This document shows positions 1 through 7,176 of a DNA stretch of 9,938 bases, piece by piece (position 1 is the stretch's first letter; each line of letters starts with the position of its first letter). A program made the position numbers and the translations under genes. Under the pieces are notes generated by a model that worked only from the letters and a program-made list of their open reading frames with translations, was not told the DNA's origin and did no database searches. Source of the stretch: Sphingomonadales bacterium (lineage in GTDB: Bacteria; Pseudomonadota; Alphaproteobacteria; Sphingomonadales; Sphingomonadaceae); the NCBI GenBank assembly GCA_018067055.1, contig JAGPVK010000164.1, positions 1 to 9,938 of the forward strand, read 5' to 3'.

Positions 1-1327
1 CCTGCGACTTTGCCTCGGCCCGGGCGACCAGCACATCCTGGGTATTGCTTGCCCGCAGCAGCCACCAGCCGTCTGCGGTGTTGACCCGCGCGCCGTCGGT
101 GTCGTTGACATTCGCGCCGCTGGCTGAAAGCCGCTCCAATATTTCGTCGATCACCGCGAACTTGCGGCTCTCATCGACCTGAAAGCGCATTTCCGGCGTG
201 TTGATCATCTCGACCATGTCGCTGCGCAGCTGGGTTACGCTTTTGCCGATATTGGTTGCCGCCTGAATCAGGCGGATAGCGGCATAAGGCGCGTCATCAA
301 AACCATAATAATCATGTTTGAAAAACACATGGCCGCTCATCTCGCCAGCGAGCGGTGATCCGGTTTCCTTCATCTTCGACTTGATCAGGCTGTGCCCGGT
401 CTTCCACATCAATGGCTCGCCGCCGAGCGCTGCAATCCGGTCGTACAAAGCCTGTGATGCCTTGACGTCGGCGATGATGGTCGCGCCGGGAACGCTTTTC
501 AGCACATCCTCGGCATAGATTTGCAGCAACTGGTCACCCCAGATCACCCGGCCTTCGCCGTCAATCGCACCGATGCGGTCGCCGTCACCGTCAAAGGCCA
601 CACCGAAATCGAGACCTTTTTCTGCCACCAGCGCCTTCAGGTCAGCGAGATTCTTTTCTTCGGTGGGATCGGGATGGTGGTTGGGAAATGCGCCATCGAC
701 ATCTGTGTAGAGCAGATGATGTTCGCCGGCACCGCGTTCGGTGAGCAGCCTGGTCAATTTCTCGATCACCGGTCCGGCTGCACCGTTGCCGCAATCCCAG
801 CCGACCTTGTAAGCGCCGCCGGTGAAATTCTTCAGCAGCCGCTTGACATATTCATCCTCGATGTCGATCCGTTCGAGCGTGCCAGTGCCCTGATCCCAGT
901 CACCGTTCGTCGCCATGGTACCCAGTCCCAATATGTCGGCGCCGAAAAACGGACGGCCCTGAAAGACCATCTTGAAGCCGTTATAATTGGCAGGATTGTG
1001 GCTACCGGTAATCATTATGCCGCCCTGGACCGTTTTTAGTACAGATTCGGCATAATAAAGCATCGGAGTGGGGCCCATTCCGACAGAAATGGCATTGATT
1101 CCCGCATCATTGAGGCCACGGACAAGCGCATCTTCGAGCATCGGAGAACTGGTGCGTCCATCAAAGCCGGTGGCCACTGCACTGCCGCCATCGCGTGCGA
1201 TCAGAGTCCCGAAACCCCGGCCGATTGCATAGGCATCATCCTCTCCCAGTGTTTCGCCGATTATGCCGCGAATGTCATATTCGCGCAGGGAAGTGGAGTG
1301 GAAATCGTGAGATTTCGGAGCGTTCAT
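1..1327 (-). CDS. pgmG: Phosphomannomutase/phosphoglucomutase, C-terminus cut by the window edge
   Basis: This cytosolic enzyme interconverts the 1- and 6-phosphates of mannose and glucose, supplying sugar nucleotides for exopolysaccharide and LPS. The 442 visible residues show the alpha-D-phosphohexomutase landmarks in order: the phosphoserine loop ITGSHNPA (catalytic Ser109), the metal loop FDGDGDR (Asp246, Asp248, Asp250), the sugar-specificity loop GEMSGH (328-333) and the phosphate-binding loop RASNT (425-429). Members are about 460 residues long, so only roughly the last 20 are missing beyond base 1. I chose the ATG at 1327 because an AAGG lies about 8-9 nt upstream; the in-frame ATG at 1333 would sit almost on top of it. 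The gene follows the J-domain gene on the same strand after 90 nt, so it may be co-transcribed or have its own promoter. The symbol is the one used for the sphingomonad bifunctional enzyme. The family is certain, but substrate preference is inferred. Confidence 0.95.
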   Translation of the reverse strand, partial: MNAPKSHDFHSTSLREYDIRGIIGETLGEDDAYAIGRGFGTLIARDGGSAVATGFDGRTSSPMLEDALVRGLNDAGINAISVGMGPTPMLYYAESVLKTVQGGIMITGSHNPANYNGFKMVFQGRPFFGADILGLGTMATNGDWDQGTGTLERIDIEDEYVKRLLKNFTGGAYKVGWDCGNGAAGPVIEKLTRLLTERGAGEHHLLYTDVDGAFPNHHPDPTEEKNLADLKALVAEKGLDFGVAFDGDGDRIGAIDGEGRVIWGDQLLQIYAEDVLKSVPGATIIADVKASQALYDRIAALGGEPLMWKTGHSLIKSKMKETGSPLAGEMSGHVFFKHDYYGFDDAPYAAIRLIQAATNIGKSVTQLRSDMVEMINTPEMRFQVDESRKFAVIDEILERLSASGANVNDTDGARVNTADGWWLLRASNTQDVLVARAEAKSQ

Positions 1328-1417
1328 GAGCATGGCCTTGGCTTGTTGGATTTGCCATTGTTTCTAGGGGGCAGGTTCCTGAAAATCCAGCATTACTGTC
1401 AAAATATGACGGGAGCG

Positions 1418-1852
1418 CTACCGACGGCGGGATGCTTCCAATTCTTCCAGCAACAGGTCGCGCGCCCGGTTGATCATCTTCGCCAGCTGCTCGTCGCCGC
1501 CATTGTCGGGATGATGTTCCGCCAGCCGTTCTTTCCAGGCGGCGTTGATCTCGATGAACCCGGCACCGTCGCTGACACCAAGCAGCGAGCGCGCCCGATC
1601 CAGTTCAAAATTGCGCGGTTTGTGCTTCGGTTCTGCGCTGTCGCGGGCCGGGATCAATATCCGCCAGCCGCTCAGGAAAGCCGCGCCCGCAAGCATCGCG
1701 CCGCCCATGATCCAGCCGCCACCGCGCAGGAAGTTCGCGCCAACCAGGGCAATCACCAGCGCCAGCCATTGGTTGGGTGTCATCGTTTTTGCCTTGCCCG
1801 ACAATATCAGCCAGGCCAGAATCGCGCCGCCGAAGATGAGCAATGGCAACAT
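1418..1852 (-). CDS. Membrane-anchored J-domain (DnaJ-like) protein
   Basis: This is a 144-residue protein with a hydrophobic N-terminal half and a C-terminal J-domain. Residues 1-18 form one likely membrane helix, and the stretch from about 28 to 65, with a glycine-rich break near 43-46, can hold one or two more. A basic linker (about 64-82) leads to the J-domain at about 83-137, which contains the diagnostic HPD triad (114-116) and the following NGGDEQLAKMINRARD segment. J-domains stimulate the ATPase of Hsp70 (DnaK). An inner-membrane anchor with the J-domain at the C-terminus resembles the Tim14/Pam18 arrangement, so it probably recruits DnaK to the membrane; its client is unknown. The ATG lies 3 nt after the mipZ stop (TGATCAATG), and no good ribosome-binding site is visible, which points to translational coupling with mipZ. 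Confidence 0.88.
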   Translation of the reverse strand: MLPLLIFGGAILAWLILSGKAKTMTPNQWLALVIALVGANFLRGGGWIMGGAMLAGAAFLSGWRILIPARDSAEPKHKPRNFELDRARSLLGVSDGAGFIEINAAWKERLAEHHPDNGGDEQLAKMINRARDLLLEELEASRRR

Positions 1853-1855
1853 TGA

Positions 1856-2680
1856 TCAGGCGACCAGCTTGGGCTGCGCCAAGGCTGTTTCATCACTGAC
1901 GGGCGGTTGCTGGGAGGTTTGCGGGAGCGCCAGATGCTTGATCAGTTCGCGCAATTCCTGGCGGGCGGCCAAATGGCTCGTCGCCAGCCGGCCGAGATGC
2001 TTTTTGTCGAGCATTGTCAGCCCGGAAGGAAAAAGTTCGCGGTAAATCACCCGCTCGCTGAGTCCGGGAATGATCCGGAATCCGACGCGCTGCGACAATT
2101 CGGCGAGCGCAGCGACAATCCGCTTCATATTGTGCGCTTCGACATATTGGGTCCGGTTTCTGAGCAACACCCAGTCGATCGTCGCACCATCTGCCTTGGC
2201 CCGCGTCTTGCGCGCTTCCCAGATCAGCTCGGCGTAGAAACTCAGCTTGCGTACCTTGTAGGTTTCCGGATCGACCTGTCCGATCAGATCGAAATCGACA
2301 AAGCTGTCATTGATCGGCGTGACCAGTGTATTCGCACGGGTCGCGACAAAACGGGCGAATTCATCATCCCGGCCCGGCGTATCAAAAAGCAGAAAATCAA
2401 CCTCGTGGGACATCACTTCCATCAGCTGTTCGAGCCGGGAAACACTGTCCTCTTCGAACACTTTATAAAGCGGCTGCGGAATTTCAATATTCAGCCGCTT
2501 CATCGTCGCCTCGCGGTTTTCTAGATAGCGATAGGATGTGCGCTGGCGCGGATCGAGATCAATGATCCCGACTCTATGCCCCTGATAGGCGAGCGCCACT
2601 GCTACATGAACTGCGGTGGTTGACTTGCCGGTCCCGCCTTTTTCGTTGGCGAAGACGATATGATGCGTATTGCTGGTCAC
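1856..2680 (-). CDS. mipZ: MipZ-type ParA-family ATPase, division-plane regulator
   Basis: MipZ forms a gradient from the chromosome-origin poles, where it binds ParB, and blocks FtsZ polymerisation so that division occurs at midcell. The 274-residue product has the deviant Walker A motif NEKGGTGKST at 12-21 (Lys14 and Lys19), the IDLDPRQRTS switch region at 40-49 (Asp41, Asp43) and the Walker B FDTPG at 100-104. Features matching MipZ rather than generic ParA include the NDSFVDFD stretch, the VDPET segment after it, RVIYRELFPSGLTMLD, and the HLAARQELREL helix near the C-terminus. The start is GTG, and no strong Shine-Dalgarno stands at normal distance; the nearest AGGGA is about 16 nt away, so the start is probable rather than certain. 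The gene is divergent from panC across 101 bp and coupled to the J-domain gene downstream. A plain ParA assignment is the alternative, but MipZ fits better. Confidence 0.9.
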   Translation of the reverse strand: MTSNTHHIVFANEKGGTGKSTTAVHVAVALAYQGHRVGIIDLDPRQRTSYRYLENREATMKRLNIEIPQPLYKVFEEDSVSRLEQLMEVMSHEVDFLLFDTPGRDDEFARFVATRANTLVTPINDSFVDFDLIGQVDPETYKVRKLSFYAELIWEARKTRAKADGATIDWVLLRNRTQYVEAHNMKRIVAALAELSQRVGFRIIPGLSERVIYRELFPSGLTMLDKKHLGRLATSHLAARQELRELIKHLALPQTSQQPPVSDETALAQPKLVA

Positions 2681-2705
2681 GTTTTGAGCGATATCCCTGT
2701 TCTTG

Positions 2706-2720
2706 GCCCTTGCGAAGGGC
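2706..2720. promoter_or_regulatory. Inverted repeat in the mipZ/panC divergent intergenic region
   Basis: GCCCTT and AAGGGC are perfect complements separated by 3 nt. The repeat lies 26 nt upstream of the mipZ start, inside its probable leader. It could be an operator or a short mRNA hairpin near the weak ribosome-binding region. No T-run follows on either strand, so it is not a terminator. No function is shown. Confidence 0.3.
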
Positions 2721-2781
2721 GATCCTCCGTCCCATAGCTTACCCGAGCCTTACCGCAAAATCTAAACGCAAAGAGTGATGC

Positions 2782-3621
2782 ATGCAAATTGTTCGACAGC
2801 TTGACCCGCTGCGGGACGCTTTGACCGAGTTCCGCAAGGCAGGGTCCAGAATCGGGCTGGTTCCGACGATGGGCGCGCTGCACGCAGGGCATATGCGGCT
2901 GGTGGAAGTGGCGATGGAACAATGCGACGCAGTGGTGGCGTCGATCTTTGTAAACCCAACCCAATTCGGTGAGGGTGAGGATCTTGATGCCTATCCGCGC
3001 CAGGAAGCTGCCGATGCCGCGTTGCTGGAGGCTGCGGGCGTCGAACTGTTGTGGGCACCAACGGCGGATCAGATGTATCCGGCCGGCTATGCCACCAATG
3101 TCAGCGTAGGCGGGATCAGTGACGGACTATGCGGCGCAGCGCGGCCGGGCCATTTTGACGGGGTCGCGACCGTGGTGGCGAAATTGTTCAACCAGGTCCG
3201 TCCCGATGCCGCTTTTTTCGGCGAAAAAGACTATCAGCAGTTGGCGGTCATTCGGCGGATGGCCCGCGATCTTGATTTTACCCATGATATTGTCGGAGTA
3301 CAGACCGTGCGAGACCCCGACGGGCTCGCCCTGTCCTCGCGCAACGCCTATTTGACCAAAGAGCAAAGGACTAATGCGGTGGCGCTCCCCGACGCGATGC
3401 GCGACGCGGCTGGCGCGATTGCGGCGGACGGCAATGTGGCGACGATATTGGAGGAGGCCAAATCACGATTGCTTGCCTCCGGTTTTCACAAAATCGACTA
3501 TCTCGAACTGCGCGATGCCAATACGCTCGCGGTTTTGGATGATTTTACACAGCCAGCCCGTCTTTTCGCTGCCGCCCACATCGGCGGTACCCGGTTGATC
3601 GATAATATCCCCGTTTCCTAG
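2782..3621 (+). CDS. panC: Pantothenate synthetase
   Basis: PanC is the cytosolic enzyme that condenses D-pantoate and beta-alanine using ATP, through a pantoyl-adenylate, in the last step of pantothenate (vitamin B5) synthesis. The 279-residue length matches the family (about 280). Family motifs are PTMGALHAGH at 28-37, which includes the HIGH-like nucleotide-binding His34 and His37; VNPTQFGEGEDLDAYPR at 57-73; the FDGVATVV to FFGEKDYQQ stretch, with GEKDYQQ at 147-153; and DPDGLALSSRN with SSRN at 185-188. The ATG has AAGAG about 7 nt upstream. The ATG at 2778 is out of frame. The gene stands alone on the plus strand, divergent from mipZ, with no panB or panD visible nearby. Confidence 0.97.
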   Translation: MQIVRQLDPLRDALTEFRKAGSRIGLVPTMGALHAGHMRLVEVAMEQCDAVVASIFVNPTQFGEGEDLDAYPRQEAADAALLEAAGVELLWAPTADQMYPAGYATNVSVGGISDGLCGAARPGHFDGVATVVAKLFNQVRPDAAFFGEKDYQQLAVIRRMARDLDFTHDIVGVQTVRDPDGLALSSRNAYLTKEQRTNAVALPDAMRDAAGAIAADGNVATILEEAKSRLLASGFHKIDYLELRDANTLAVLDDFTQPARLFAAAHIGGTRLIDNIPVS

Positions 3622-3716
3622 GGCTGTCACAGCAGATTATTAACCAGAAAACTGGATAAAAAACAGCTGATTTCGTGGGCTTTTTATCAGGCCAAAGGCA
3701 TATCGCGCAATTTCTG

Positions 3717-3732
3717 TTAACCATTTCTTTAG
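3717..3732 (+). promoter_or_regulatory. Candidate CtrA-type site, TTAACCAT half-site
   Basis: The sequence reads TTAA-CCATTTC-TTTA, one mismatch from the Caulobacter CtrA consensus TTAA-N7-TTAA, and begins with the octamer TTAACCAT. It lies 64 bp upstream of the Sel1-repeat gene start, a sensible place for a promoter element. A second exact TTAACCAT occurs upstream of the 8280 gene, and a related TTAACCAG is at 3640-3647. The motif is short, so chance occurrence is possible. Confidence 0.35.
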
Positions 3733-3795
3733 GACCTTGCGTTGAAAGTCGTCCTGTCGCTGCACATCGCGGCAACAGGAACAGGGACTGATATT

Positions 3796-4092
3796 ATGGG
3801 CAACAGCATGAAAAGCGCGGCCTTTCTGATCGAAAGCCATCTCACTGAGGCATCGCAAGGCAGCAGCAACGCATATTTCGATCTGGGTGTGATCTATTCG
3901 ACCGGATCGGATGGTATCGAGGTCGATTTGATCGAAGCGCACAAATGGTTTAATCTGGCGGCCTTGTCCGGCCATGACGAGAGCAAGATCTGCCGCGCAG
4001 AAATCTCGCTCGACATGACAGCCCGCGAAATTGCCGAAGCTCAGCGTGAAGCACGCAGTTGGCTGCAGGAAAATACGCGCCGCGCCGCATAA
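3796..4092 (+). CDS. Small single Sel1-repeat protein
   Basis: This is a 98-residue protein with one clear Sel1-like repeat (TPR-related helical hairpin) at about residues 25-62. It has the typical pattern AYFDLGVIYSTG, an acidic turn, then EAHKWFNLAALSGHDESK. A charged helix follows (TAREIAEAQREARSWL). There is no signal peptide or membrane segment, so it is probably cytosolic and acts in protein-protein contacts; the partner is unknown. I chose the ATG at 3796 because AGGGA stands 8 nt upstream. An in-frame TTG at 3742 would add 18 residues without a ribosome-binding site, and the ATG at 3808 is a third option. A TTAACCAT CtrA-like motif lies upstream. The stop codon is 2 nt from the stop of the convergent acyltransferase gene. 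Confidence 0.82.
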   Translation: MGNSMKSAAFLIESHLTEASQGSSNAYFDLGVIYSTGSDGIEVDLIEAHKWFNLAALSGHDESKICRAEISLDMTAREIAEAQREARSWLQENTRRAA

Positions 4093-4094
4093 AT

Positions 4095-5249
4095 TTAAGC
4101 CGACTTTTTGAACGGCCCCATCTCGGCCAGAAATTCGATGTCGGCGGTGACCGCCCGCCGCTCGCGTTCGAGATAGTCGGCGATCGCCGAACGAAACCCC
4201 GGATCGACAATATAATGGGCTGACCAGGTCGGCACCGGTTGATAGCCTCGCGCCAGCTTGTGACTGCCTTGCGCTCCGGCCTCTACCGTCTTCAATCCGC
4301 GGGCAATGGCGGCGTCAATCGCCTGATAATAGCAAATCTCGAAATGCAGGAACGGGATATTGCGTGTGCAGCCCCAATAGCGACCGTATAGCGTATCTGC
4401 ACCGATGACATTGAGCGCACCCGCAACCGGAATGCCATCCTGCATTGCAAAGATCAGCAGCAGTTTGTCCGCCATTTTCTGCTGCAACAGATCAAAGGCG
4501 CCGCGCGTCAGATAAGGCTGCCCCCATTTGCGCATCCCGGTATCCTGATAAAATTCCCAGAAAAAGTCCCAATGATACGATTGAATTTCATCACCGGTCA
4601 GATGAACAATCTCCACCGATTCCTGGGCCTTGACCCGCTCCCGGCGTATTGCCTTGCGCTTCCGTGATGACAATGCCGCGAGAAAAGCTTCAAAATTTTC
4701 ATAGTCGTCGTTGCGCCAGTGGAACTGGCTGTCGGTCCGGATCAACCAGCCGGCTTCGCGAAAATGGGGAATCTGGTCTTCGCTGACAAAAGTCGCGTGG
4801 ACCGATGATATTCCATTATTCTCCGCCAGCTGTTCGGCCGCCCGCAACAGGGGTAGCGCAAGGGATTCGTCGCGCATCAGCAGGCGTGGACCCGGCACGG
4901 GAGAAAAGGGCGCGGCGATCTGGATTTTCGGATAATATTGGCCACCGGCATTTTCAAACGCATGCGCCCATTGCTGATCGAAAATATATTCGCCCTGGCT
5001 GTGTGATTTGAGATAGCTGGGCAGGCAGGCGGCGATTTCGCCGGCTCTATCCTCGATAATGATCGGGAGCGATTTCCAGCCCGTACCTGGTCCGACACTC
5101 CCCGATTCCTCCATCGCCGAAAGAAAAGCGTGGGAGACAAACGGATTGGCCTCCCCGGCACAGGCATCCCACTGATCCGCTGGCAGGGTAGCGATATCAT
5201 CCGCAACGCGGGCGAGTATTTCGGTTGGGGCAACAGGGGAATCGGACAT
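4095..5249 (-). CDS. FemAB-like/GNAT-fold predicted N-acyltransferase (COG3146 type)
   Basis: This is a 384-residue soluble protein of the COG3146 / FemAB-like family, whose members carry tandem acetyltransferase-like folds and are thought to transfer acyl or aminoacyl groups; the substrate is unproven. Recognisable family segments are NPFVSHAFLSAMEESG (35-50), PFSPVPGPRLL (114-124), HATF (151-154), the basic SSRKRKAIRRER (194-205), LYGRYWGC (287-294), PFLHFEICYYQAIDAAIARG (299-318), and GAQGSHKLARGYQPVPTWSA (325-344). From memory the usual sequence in the last segment is GAQGEHK, so Ser329 in place of Glu would be unusual. I chose the ATG at 5249; a TTG three codons earlier is less likely. 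Neither has a clear Shine-Dalgarno. It starts 14 nt after the GDPD stop, as the last gene of the minus-strand operon, and converges with the Sel1 gene. Confidence 0.85.
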   Translation of the reverse strand: MSDSPVAPTEILARVADDIATLPADQWDACAGEANPFVSHAFLSAMEESGSVGPGTGWKSLPIIIEDRAGEIAACLPSYLKSHSQGEYIFDQQWAHAFENAGGQYYPKIQIAAPFSPVPGPRLLMRDESLALPLLRAAEQLAENNGISSVHATFVSEDQIPHFREAGWLIRTDSQFHWRNDDYENFEAFLAALSSRKRKAIRRERVKAQESVEIVHLTGDEIQSYHWDFFWEFYQDTGMRKWGQPYLTRGAFDLLQQKMADKLLLIFAMQDGIPVAGALNVIGADTLYGRYWGCTRNIPFLHFEICYYQAIDAAIARGLKTVEAGAQGSHKLARGYQPVPTWSAHYIVDPGFRSAIADYLERERRAVTADIEFLAEMGPFKKSA

Positions 5250-5263
5250 CGGGGCCAATGCTA

Positions 5264-6022
5264 TCAGTTCTGCGGCATCTCATAAACCGGTTCGTCTGCA
5301 TAAAGCGATGCGATTTTCTCCTGTTCGGCGGAGCGGACCGTCCAGGTGACGATCGGCAGGCCGCGTGCGCGTTGGCCAGCAGCAAAGCGTGAGGGAAGGT
5401 CGCGAATATCATAGGCCAGAAAATCGGGCTGTGCCGTCCACAGATTGCGGTGGCGGGCGATCCGGCCACGCCAGTTCTTGCTATTCTCTTCCGTCACCAC
5501 CAGGCCGCGGACGATATGTTGGGCATTTTTGCGAAACCAGGCACCGACCAGTGGATTGAAAGACATTATCGCAGCTTGGCCGCCATAGCCTTCAAGCGCC
5601 CGACGCACCGAAAGGCATAGCGGGCCAATCCGCAAGTTGCGCGACTTGATTTCAATCAGGATCGGTACCCGGCCGGCTACCTGAGCCAGTGTTTCGCGCA
5701 AGCGCGGAATCTTGCCGTGACCACCGTTCAGCTGGATCTGGTCAATATCGGTGGCCTGCAATTTTCCGATCGGACCGGTTCGGTCGGTCAATCGGTCCAG
5801 TTCATAATCATGAAAGACAAAGGCGCGGCCATCTTCTGCCGCCTGGACATCGCATTCGATGCCATGACCAAGCTTGATTGCGGCGGCAAAGGCGGCGGGA
5901 CTATTTTCTAGCACGCCATTGCCGTGCAACCCGCGATGCGCATAAGGCTGGCCCTTCAGAAACGCCACGCGGTCGGGCGCCGGCGCCGGCGCCAGCGCAT
6001 TGTCGAGCAGCGCAGCGATCAC
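5264..6022 (-). CDS. Glycerophosphodiester phosphodiesterase family protein
   Basis: The 252-residue product is predicted to hydrolyse glycerophosphodiesters to glycerol-3-phosphate plus an alcohol, a step in phospholipid turnover. GDPD catalytic and metal ligands are all visible: AHRG (His29, Arg30), LENS (Glu39, Asn40), ECDVQ (Glu56, Asp58), HD (71-72) and IEIKS (Glu124, Lys126). A late GLPIVTWTVRS matches the W-T-V strand of the barrel. The usual C-terminal G-(V/A)-D-G-(I/V)-(I/V)-T-D signature is replaced by a diverged end, SLYADEPVYEMPQ. No signal peptide is present, so a cytosolic location is likely. An Ala-Pro repeat (residues 11-16), encoded by tandem GCGCCG units, precedes the domain. 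The start is GTG and overlaps the ridA stop in GTGA, giving translational coupling. Two stops stand in tandem at the end (TGA, TAG). Confidence 0.9.
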   Translation of the reverse strand: MIAALLDNALAPAPAPDRVAFLKGQPYAHRGLHGNGVLENSPAAFAAAIKLGHGIECDVQAAEDGRAFVFHDYELDRLTDRTGPIGKLQATDIDQIQLNGGHGKIPRLRETLAQVAGRVPILIEIKSRNLRIGPLCLSVRRALEGYGGQAAIMSFNPLVGAWFRKNAQHIVRGLVVTEENSKNWRGRIARHRNLWTAQPDFLAYDIRDLPSRFAAGQRARGLPIVTWTVRSAEQEKIASLYADEPVYEMPQN

Positions 6023-6486
6023 TCGGGTTTCAGGGCGATGATTGCGTCTACCTCAACCGCCACACCGAGCGGCAGCGATGCCACACCGACAGCGCTTCGG
6101 GCATGCTGTCCGGCAGCCCCGAAAATCACTTCCATCATGTCCGAGCAGCCATTGGCGACCTTGGGATGGTCGGTATAATCGGCGGTGCTGTTGACGAAAA
6201 CGCCAAGTTTGACAATCCGGTCGACCCGGTCGAGTGATCCGGCCGCTTTCTTGATCTGCGCGGCGATCATCAGTGCACAGGCCTTGGCGGCCTGTTGCCC
6301 TTCAGCCAGCGACATATCGTCACCAAGCCGTCCGGTGATCAACTTGCCATCCTGCATCGACACCTGGCCGCTGATATGGAGCAAGCCGTTCACTTCAACG
6401 GCAGGGACGTAAGAGGCAACGGGGGCCGCGGGTGTCGGCAATTCTATGCCCTTGGCTGCCAGGGCTTTTTCAATATGGTTGGTCAT
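6019..6486 (-). CDS. RidA/YjgF/UK114-family protein
   Basis: RidA-family trimers hydrolyse reactive enamines and imines made by PLP enzymes such as threonine dehydratase, preventing damage to other enzymes. The 155-residue protein fits the longer subgroup with an extended N-terminus. The LLHISGQVSMQDGKLITGRLG core strand region (35-55) and the C-terminal HARSAVGVASLPLGVAVEVDAI stretch are typical. Arg130 corresponds to the carboxylate-binding arginine of RidA, and Glu145 to the acidic residue of the E-(I/V)-(E/D)-A motif. It is therefore likely active, but the paralogue type, and so the true substrate, is not certain. The gene starts 12 nt after the HAD gene stop, with only a weak ribosome-binding site, and overlaps the GDPD start by 4 nt. 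Confidence 0.92.
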   Translation of the reverse strand: MTNHIEKALAAKGIELPTPAAPVASYVPAVEVNGLLHISGQVSMQDGKLITGRLGDDMSLAEGQQAAKACALMIAAQIKKAAGSLDRVDRIVKLGVFVNSTADYTDHPKVANGCSDMMEVIFGAAGQHARSAVGVASLPLGVAVEVDAIIALKPE

Positions 6487-6498
6487 AAGGCAAAACTT

Positions 6499-7176
6499 TC
6501 ATGCATGGTTGGCAGGGTCAAGCTCTTGTGATGGCAAGTCCATCGCCGGAGCCGGTATCGCATTGTCAAATTTTTCGGATATCCAGGTCATTGATTCACG
6601 CCAGAAGTCGATCCGGGCGTGGGCAGCAGGATTTGTCTTGATATGTTTTGCCAGGATCGGTTCACCGACCATCTGCAATCGCCAGACATCCGGAGCGTGT
6701 TTGGCGACACTCCCATGCTGATGACCCAGATCGTCGACGAAGACGGTGACGGCAGGGTCATATTCGGCAATGATGCTGTTCAGCACTTCGCCCTTCCCGC
6801 CCTGGTTGGTATAAACGGGAAAGTCGATGCCAACCGCCTTGAGCTGTTCGGCCCGCGCTTCCCGGCGATCATCCAGCAGGTTGGTCAATATCACGACATC
6901 GGCAATTTCAGCGAGTTGGTTGATGGACTCTACCGCGCCTTCAATAGCGCCCTGCCGATGCATCTCGCTGTCAAAAAATTCCTTCAGCATCGGCCAGATC
7001 TGTTCTGGCAGAACCTGGGTCCCGTCATGCTTGTGGCGTAATGCATTGGCAAAATCGCTACCATTTTCGAGATCGAAATGGATATGCTTGTCGCTATCCA
7101 GCCATTGCTGGAAGGGCACCACCATATGCAGCAGAACTTCGTCGCAGTCGCTGATCAGAAGCGGCTTTTTACTCAT
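6499..7176 (-). CDS. HAD-superfamily hydrolase (predicted phosphatase)
   Basis: A 225-residue cytosolic haloacid-dehalogenase-fold protein. Motif I is SDCDEV with nucleophile Asp10 and acid/base Asp12, motif II is ILTN with Thr98, motif III is Lys128 in GGKGE, and motif IV is FVDDLG with Asp148 and Asp149 for magnesium. All catalytic positions are present, so phosphatase activity is expected. The region between motifs I and II (about 15-90) is helical, as in subfamily I caps. The substrate cannot be read from sequence. The C-terminal extension (about 190-225) is charged and proline-containing. The start is well supported by GGAGA 6 nt before the ATG. It overlaps the end of the DUF3572 gene by 8 nt (ATGAGTAA), so the two are translationally coupled and belong to one operon with the RidA, GDPD and acyltransferase genes. 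Confidence 0.88.
   Translation of the reverse strand: MSKKPLLISDCDEVLLHMVVPFQQWLDSDKHIHFDLENGSDFANALRHKHDGTQVLPEQIWPMLKEFFDSEMHRQGAIEGAVESINQLAEIADVVILTNLLDDRREARAEQLKAVGIDFPVYTNQGGKGEVLNSIIAEYDPAVTVFVDDLGHQHGSVAKHAPDVWRLQMVGEPILAKHIKTNPAAHARIDFWRESMTWISEKFDNAIPAPAMDLPSQELDPANHA

Noticed and set aside
521..1039. 172-residue open frame on the plus strand
   Set aside because: It lies wholly antisense to the phosphohexomutase gene, whose motifs prove the minus-strand reading.
1374..1402. TTGACA (-35-like) on the minus strand upstream of pgmG
   Set aside because: At 17 nt spacing the -10 position reads GGAACC, which is unlike TATAAT, so I do not call a promoter.
1298..2045. Long plus-strand open frames over the J-domain and mipZ genes
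   Set aside because: They mirror high-GC coding on the minus strand, show no family features and lack good starts.
3644..3686. CCAGAAAACTGG hairpin and an AGC...GCTTTTT structure after panC as a terminator
   Set aside because: The first stem is only 4 bp and is followed by A's on the plus strand. The second needs a mismatch in a 3+4 bp stem. Neither is convincing.
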